Assembly: GCA_028023455.1 (NCBI GenBank)
Contig: JAQFVV010006293.1
Span: 3,636,059 to 3,700,058 of the forward strand
Length of the DNA stretch: 64,000 bases
Source of the DNA: Epiperipatus broadwayi
Lineage: Eukaryota; Onychophora; Udeonychophora; Euonychophora; Peripatidae
Reading direction: 5' to 3'
Below the pieces are notes generated by a model, which was not told the DNA's origin, did not search any database, and saw nothing but the letters and a program-made list of their open reading frames with translations. Positions 57,978 to 64,000 of this stretch are shown piece after piece. Positions within the stretch are counted from its first letter, which is position 1. Each line of letters begins with the position of its first letter. The translations under genes were made by a program, and so were the position numbers.

Positions 57978-58146
57978 GAAGCTCTTCTTACTACAATGGA
58001 TATTATTCATGAAGGATTTGGATTTATGTTAGCATTTGGAGATTTAGTTTGGGTTCCTTTTATTTTTACACTCCAACCAAGATATTTACACGAACATCAA
58101 CAGACTTATTCATACTTAAGTCTTACAGTTTTCTTTTTAGTGATTT
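57978..58146 (+). CDS. LBR: LBR/sterol reductase exon f: [14 protein letters not shown] block
   Basis: The acceptor is TTTATTTTCAG|GAA and the donor TGATTT|GTAAGT, entering in phase 0 and leaving in phase 1, 169 nt. It reads [20 protein letters not shown] then [20 protein letters not shown] and a hydrophobic helix start ([13 protein letters not shown]). The first part matches '[33 protein letters not shown]', the second signature block of the family, facing the sterol/NADPH pocket. The FTLQPRYL segment is a little closer to TM7SF2 than to vertebrate LBR. Confidence 0.95.
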
Positions 58147-58351
58147 GTAAGTTTTTGTTTTATTGAAGTATTTTTTTTAAATAATTCATTTTAATTGAAT
58201 CATATTGATATTCAACTCAGTATTGATTATAATGTTTATTTAAATAACTTTTTTTTTTGTAATTATTGGGTAATTTTTTTTTTTTTAAAATTTTTTTTAT
58301 ATATATTTATTAAATTTTTTTTTTTTAAAAAATAAATTAATTTTTTGTCAG

Positions 58352-58432
58352 TGATTGGTTACATCATTTTTCGTGGTTCCAATTCTCAAAAAAATGCTTT
58401 TCGGAAGAATCCATTTGATCCTGCTCTGGCAC
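58352..58432 (+). CDS. LBR: LBR/sterol reductase exon g: [11 protein letters not shown] block
   Basis: This follows a 205-bp, T-rich intron. The acceptor is TTTTTTGTCAG|TG and the donor TGGCAC|GTAAGT, both phase 1, 81 nt. It encodes [20 protein letters not shown] then FDPALA. This is the cytosolic loop rich in basic residues that contacts the cofactor in family structures ('[29 protein letters not shown]'). The next exon would open with the LKT...GWWGxxRHPNYLGD part, which is not in the window. Confidence 0.94.
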
Positions 58433-61400
58433 GTAAGTTGTTTTGCTTAAGAAACTGATTTTTATACTTCATGAATATATTTTGCTATTTAATTAAAATT
58501 TATTATTGAAAAATTATTGTTGTTTGAATTTGTTTTATTTTCCAAATTGGAATTAAAAATCTTGTAAATTTATTTTTAAAATCAGCCAATAAAAATGTTT
58601 TCAAGAAAAGAAGTTTTCTATCATAAGAAATATATTATAGATTAACATTTTTTTCAAATTGTTTGCAATGAAAAATATTTGGAAGTTATGGATATTATTT
58701 AGAGTTTGTTTTTAAAATGGTAATAAGAAGCAATATTTATAATTATGAATGTTATGTATCAGAGTGATATATTTTTTTAAATGAGTGTCTATCTATGAAT
58801 ATTTTTGGATGGAATTTTATTAAATATATGATAAAACAAAGGAAATTAATGCATTTTTTAAGTTAGTTGGTTTTTATCTATTTTTGTTTATTTTTCTTTA
58901 TTAATATAAATCATCTTAATTAAAGCATCTCATGGCTTCTCTTGCTTATATTTATAATCTATAATCATCAAAATCTAGTTTATAGGTCTGGTTAGCTTTG
59001 TCATCTGGTATATGTTGATTATTCATTATTATAGTAATGACTTGAGGACAGATTAATTAATTAATAATTCTTATATAGATGACCTTAGAATAGAATAGTT
59101 ATTGAAACATTAAATAAATGCAATCAAAAAAATAAGAAAATTCTTATTAATGAAAGTGAATTATTTTTTAAAAAATTTAAAATATCTATATTTTAAGTTT
59201 GTGATTTTAAATTGAAATTTTATTTATAATAGCTTGCCTTTTGATATTACTCCAAGGTGGCATCAAGCTGAAAAGTCCATAACTCAGAAAGATTACACTC
59301 TAATTTTCTTTCAAAATTAATTTTTATGATACAAACAGCAGGTAATGATTCTTGTAAGCAAATCTGCTTATAACTATTTTTAAGTTTTAAATCTTATATT
59401 AAAAAAATATTACTTGAATTAAACTGTGATGCCACTTTTTTTAGTAAAAACATGCTGTATTAAAGAAGTCATATTTTGTGAAACTTCGATAAGTCATAAT
59501 GAAATAATGATTATCTTAATGACATTGAAAAAGTTATCATTAGAAAATCAAATAATAAAGCTGGATTTAAAAAGTTACCAAAATATGACAATATATTAAC
59601 TAATTATGAAAAGTTATTGAGAAATTAATATGGATACTAATGCCAAGAACAAGAAATGGAAAAAAATCAAATTATGGATGTGGGTGACTTTTTAAGTCAC
59701 AAAATTCTATGCACAATGATTTATTTTTTCTTTGAAAGCATATAAAAATTTAATTAAAGGATATTAATAAAAAGCAAGACTAAAAAATACCCAAAATTCT
59801 GTTAAAAGACGAACAATTAATGTGGACATGCTGAGATTACAGTAAAAACTAGTTAGCACTGTATAAATTTAGCAATCTAAAAAAAAATTTGCCAATATGG
59901 AAATCAAGTTTTTGTTGATTTGAATAGAAAAATATGATTCTAAAATCTGTTAAATTATTTTTGGAAGTTCAATTGGCATCTTTCTTTATATTTAGGATCA
60001 TAAAACTATTGATTAATCAGAAAATCAATCACTTCTTTTCAAGTTGAAATAGCATTGGAATATATATAGTGCATGTTTTTGCGCATATTGATGAAGAAAA
60101 GCAAAAAATTTGTATGATGATTAAATTTCAAGTTTATGATTCTTCTGCAGATGTTGGAAGTAAATAATTTGTCTCTGAATTTTTCCAACCTTGGAATATA
60201 TCTCTTGGATCAAAATCTGATGTGTGTAAAGATATATTTATAATTAATGAAATACATTGATTGCATGACTACAGAAAAAGAAAAAGCACCTAAGAAGAAT
60301 TTAAATTGATCAAATTTTAATTGGAGATCAGTATTTTCCCAAACCAATTTACAATAATTCTAATTTTTACAGATGTTATGACAATATTACACAAAAGTCT
60401 AAACTATATCTTATAACATAATGAAACTTTATCTCTTTTTAGTATATTACTATATAATGCCAAGCTTAATGCGAGAAAATGCCATCAAACACCAATACCT
60501 TATCATGAATGAATATTCATACAAAAATGTTTGTTAGGATTATGTTTTATAAAGTATAATACACATTCAAAGTTAGACTTATGACTGTACATTAATTCAC
60601 TCTTAGCTATCACATACAGTATATGATTTTTATCTTGCATTAGACTAATAGGCAACCAAAGATAACAAGCTAATATAAATAGCTACTGAGATAAATTTTG
60701 AAGATGATTTCGATAACAGAAATATCTAGATTTTTTCATGTCAGATCTTAGACTTTTTTTTTTTTTTGGTCAACCAATTTATGCTTTGATTAATTATATT
60801 AAAAATTTCTATCTCCATAAAATAACTTGCTAAGAATTTCTCCTGTTTTTCAAATTACTAAGTCTTATCAGATTTCCTTTTTCTTCAGAAATCTTATATA
60901 CATAATTAACTAATGCTATCTCAATTGCCTTTGTTTTTGTGAAACTTTCTATATTGCTTTAGTATTGGATCTTTATATCACTTAAAAAATCAAATATGTA
61001 ACAATTATTCACTGATAAACCCTACCTTCAGTATTTTTGTTAGCGCCATCAAAATTTTTCGGCAAACCAGTAATTGCATTATTAATAAAAATTAACTTCA
61101 TTATTAATAATGCCATCCAACAAAATTATGAACACCTTTGAGATTCTTCAACTTTCAACAGCTTTAGTCATCTGTAAAGATCAGAACAATCAAGACTTAG
61201 AGGTATTTTTATATTTTAAGTTTTTGATATGCCTTTAGGAATACTACTATGCTATTAGTGAAACCAATAAAACATTATTTAATTATTTCTAAATGATAAT
61301 ACCTACTTTATTAATTCAAATGGATTTGAATTGGTCAATAATTAGCATTTTTTTTTTTGCTCAATTTATCTGCTATATATTTTGTAAAGGAATATGTGAG

Positions 61401-63249
61401 TGAGGATTATCAAAATAATCTTCATATAGTGAGTATTTTCAATTCATAAATAGTCTTGATTAAAATATTTTTTTTTTTTTCAAATGATGTTTATAGCCTA
61501 CACTGATGCACTAAACATGCTTTCCACCAAAAAAATTTCAGGAAAGGTTTATATCTCTCTTCTTTAGTAGTTTGCACATGATTCTTATTCATATCCATAC
61601 CTGGAATGCACCAAATAAAACAGTCAACTATTGGAAGCATAATGTTAGAGCTGTCTTTTTTAAGCACAGTCATTAAATTATTAAGTAATTATTTTTCTGT
61701 AATCATTTATTTTCAATGACCTCTTAATCTTTAATGCAGTATATATTCAGTGTTATAGAAGAAACTTTCTTACATGTAAACAAAATGCAATGCAGATATT
61801 TACATGCTTTTTTTAACAATGCTCACCATAGAAGAATAAGGATTATTCTTGCTTGTTACAACTTTATATGGTATTCAAGATAGGATTATAAACTTTTTTA
61901 TCTAACAAATTTTTATAATCATTTATTCAAAATTTATCAGAATGATTGACCATAAGTATTTATCAAAAATTACACGAGAAAAAAAATCTTAATTCCATAG
62001 TTTTTATAGTCTATAGGATTCTCTGAGATTTAAACCAGTCAAAAAAAAATGCAAATAATAATTTACAAATTTACTATAAGAACTTGTTAGTTCTACCTGT
62101 TTTATCCATTATTACCACATTTTTATTTAAATTTATTACTGAAAAATCAAAAATGATTTATTGACTCATCATCAGATATCATAATTATTTTTATCTGATA
62201 ACAACTATTGCTTTTTTTTGATATAATAATTATATTTTCAAGAGAATTGTTATCCCAAAGAATTATCTATTTGCATATTACTACTTTGTAAGCTAATTTA
62301 ATTTATCAATATAATGTATGTCTCTTATATTAATCATGTTACTTATGTATATTTGTAAATTTATTGCATATTATTATATGTAAATAAACTTATAAAATTC
62401 AAATAAATATTGAAAATAACATAATTACAATCATTAGAGGGGAAATAGCTTACTAGTACTTATATGTAAAAACTATTGCTAATAATTATGGAATAATGAA
62501 TAAAATAAATAAGAAAACTGATTGCCAAAATGACTGGAATGCATATATTAATTTACAATATATACAATTTTAGATAGACATTGAGAAAAAATATATTAAT
62601 GACTCCTAATATATAGATATATTCTATATAAATTAATATAAATACATATATTGGAGATCATTTATCTTTTTCATATGTATGTGGCCATGTGTGTCGGTTA
62701 TATTGGATAGAATGGATGACTGCAGGGAGTTTATAAGTCAGGGTTCAAATCTTTAATTATAAATATACTAGATAAAAAATTAATTTCTATGTTCAGTAAT
62801 CTTATTATATATAAATTTTATTATGAAAGACTAAAAGGAAAATTTATTTATTTCAAAAAGTTATTATTTTATACTTTTATTTATTTATTATCAACATCCT
62901 CAATATTTTGTAATACAAAAAATAAAATATAGATGTCACCATAAATAAATTTTAATATTAGAATTTATCTACTTAAGACTATTCAAACGTTTTTTAGTTT
63001 TTGTTTTTAATGTTTTCAAGATAAGTAATTTTTTTTACAAAAAATCTTTAAAATTATGTTTTAATAATAAAAATATATATATGCCATTACCTCTCCATTG
63101 CAATGTGAAGATTCATTGTTTCCAACCCATGGTTTCTTTTCTTCACAACACAAGACTATCATTCTTCCATATATCATAATTTCATCTCACCTGTTGATGT
63201 TGTTTTTGTTTTTTAAGGTTTTTCACAATCTTAAGAGATGAAGTTTAAA
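58433..63249. other. intron 7, no gene recognised
   Basis: About 4.8 kb of AT-rich sequence. The terminal LBR exon motifs (GWWG, RHPNYLGD, FPYIY) were sought on the plus strand and not found. Short open frames such as 61491-61673 (-) show no resemblance to a known family. Confidence 0.6.
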
Positions 63250-63760
63250 ATTTTAGTTATCTTACTATTATCATTTCTTTATTATAATACATCCAATTTA
63301 ATTCTTTTTTTAGTTGTAATTCTCTCATCAAAGTATTTTGGTTTTGCCTTTTTGTTAATCCCGAGACACTTTGCTGCTTAATGTAAAATTTAGATTGTTT
63401 TTCTTTTAAGTTGCTATATCTAAGGCTCATAAATAAGCACTGGTAAAAACCAGTATTATTTAAAACCATTCTTTGCAAGCATATAAGCACCTTTCCTTTT
63501 AATGTTATTTCTGTCAAAACTATTCAAATTTTAATATTTAAGAGTAATTTCATCCATTATGTCTTTTTCTTTTTACTGATAATTTGATCAAGATATTTGT
63601 ATTGCAATTTTTTTTTTTTTATTTTCTGATTTTTTGACAAGCCATTAATTAACATTACTTTAGTCTTTTTAATATTTGTCTTTGATTGCTGTGCATGTTT
63701 AAGCTCAATATCCAGAGATTTCATCTCTAGTCTATTATTACCCATGCTCAAAACTTCTTA
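63250..63760 (-). pseudogene. LINE fragment, C-terminal reverse transcriptase
   Basis: Minus-strand frames 63751-63557 and 63517-63257 give LDIELKHAQQSKTNIKKTKV then MLINGLSKNQK ('GLKxNxxKTKVM') and LQYKYLDQIIS ('YKYLGQxIS'), followed by ITLKGKVLICLQRMV and, in another frame, YWFLPVLIYEP ('xVLPVLTYG'). These fit the same RTE-type family as at 57.1-57.7 kb. The YADD box was not found. Confidence 0.6.
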
Positions 63761-63826
63761 TGAATTTCTGAGCAATAAATCAATTATTTTTTTTTTTGTT
63801 TTGATTTTACTTTTTGTTTTCATATA

Positions 63827-64000
63827 CACCTGGGTCTCGTTTTACGTGATAGATAGGTTCCTCAGAAAACACGCGCAAACGAAATCGTGCAAAAATAGAC
63901 GTAACTTGCCTTGAAAAAGGGGGGATACGGACTGTGATTTTTCAAAACAAGCGTAAAAGCAAAGCACCAATGTAAAATTTACTTTAAAATTCGTGCAAAA
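63827..64000. mobile_element. TA-flanked inverted-repeat element, copy 3 (cut by window edge)
   Basis: This starts CACCTGGGTCTCGTTTTACG at 63827 after TA. It follows copies 1 and 2 base for base over most of its length, including GATAGATAGGTTCCTCAGAAAA and GCGTAAAAGCAAAGCACCAA. It is in the same orientation as the others. The right end lies outside the window. Confidence 0.82.

Larger units (their letters stand above)
10961..64000 (+). other. LBR: lamin-B receptor / delta14-sterol reductase-like gene, partial (seven exons)
   Basis: This is the span of the only host gene recognised. Seven exons join in frame with AG/GT borders and consistent phases (0, 1, 1, 0, 0, 1, 1 at their 3' ends), giving about 337 residues. 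The joined product follows the ERG4/ERG24 sterol reductase family in order: [53 protein letters not shown] and [11 protein letters not shown]. Family members reduce the C14 double bond of sterol intermediates in the ER or inner nuclear membrane. LBR also binds lamin B and chromatin through an N-terminal Tudor/RS region. A polar, serine- and lysine-rich lead-in before the first membrane segment favours LBR over TM7SF2, but the Tudor region was not seen. The C-terminal part with the NADPH-site and RHPNYLGD-type motifs is beyond the window. Confidence 0.9.

Noticed and set aside
57957-58166. 69-codon open frame starting [11 protein letters not shown] as a separate small gene
   Set aside because: Its first residues are intron sequence before the AG at 57976-57977. 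The real coding part is LBR-family exon f, ending at the GTAAGT donor.

Overview
The window is eukaryotic, and animal by its gene content. It is very AT-rich and has no operons, ribosome binding sites or long uninterrupted reading frames. Its one host gene is broken into short exons and sits in a landscape of decayed transposable elements. I cannot name the species. An invertebrate fits the AT-rich, repeat-filled introns and the mix of CR1-like LINEs, Penelope elements, mariner, hAT and ISXO2-type DNA transposons, but that is inference.

The host gene is a lamin-B receptor / delta(14)-sterol reductase homologue (LBR/TM7SF2 family) on the + strand. Seven exons can be joined in frame: 10961-11113, 32942-33128, 36138-36332, 48471-48574, 48665-48787, 57978-58146 and 58352-58432. 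Every junction has AG/GT borders and compatible phase. They encode about 337 residues of the membrane-embedded reductase domain. The N-terminal exons (Tudor and basic region if it is LBR) and the C-terminal exon(s) were not found, so the gene runs off the right edge and probably also begins outside or unrecognised to the left. Introns are about 21.8 kb, 3.0 kb, 12.1 kb, 90 bp, 9.2 kb, 205 bp and more than 5.5 kb.

Almost everything else is mobile-element debris. 1-10960: a small hAT-type element, a second possible hAT pair of ends, an unassigned relatively GC-rich patch, and a Tigger/pogo transposase relic. 11.3-31.3 kb (intron 1): a mariner relic split by a TA-flanked inverted-repeat element; three substantial copies and one 3' fragment of a LINE whose ORF1 carries a zinc finger, coiled coil and SGNH esterase; two gypsy-type remnants; an RTE-type relic; and LTR-like 0.6-kb direct repeats. 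33-48 kb: a near-perfect palindrome, a head-to-head Penelope-like element with GIY-YIG and reverse transcriptase remains, a tRNA-Ser relic, a G-run-bearing 0.35-kb tandem array, a tRNA-derived SINE and a foldback element carrying hammerhead-like cores. 49-57.8 kb: a BED-finger hAT transposase truncated by a LINE, a 3.3-kb inverted-repeat transposon with a possible ISXO2/Merlin transposase start, and an RTE relic. 63.2-64 kb: another LINE fragment and a third copy of the TA-flanked element.

No new multi-gene system was seen. The strongest leads are the inverted Penelope-type units with hammerhead-like cores, the esterase-bearing LINE family, the LINE/gypsy chimera with a duplicated endonuclease segment, and the marked antisense orientation of transposon coding remains relative to the host gene.
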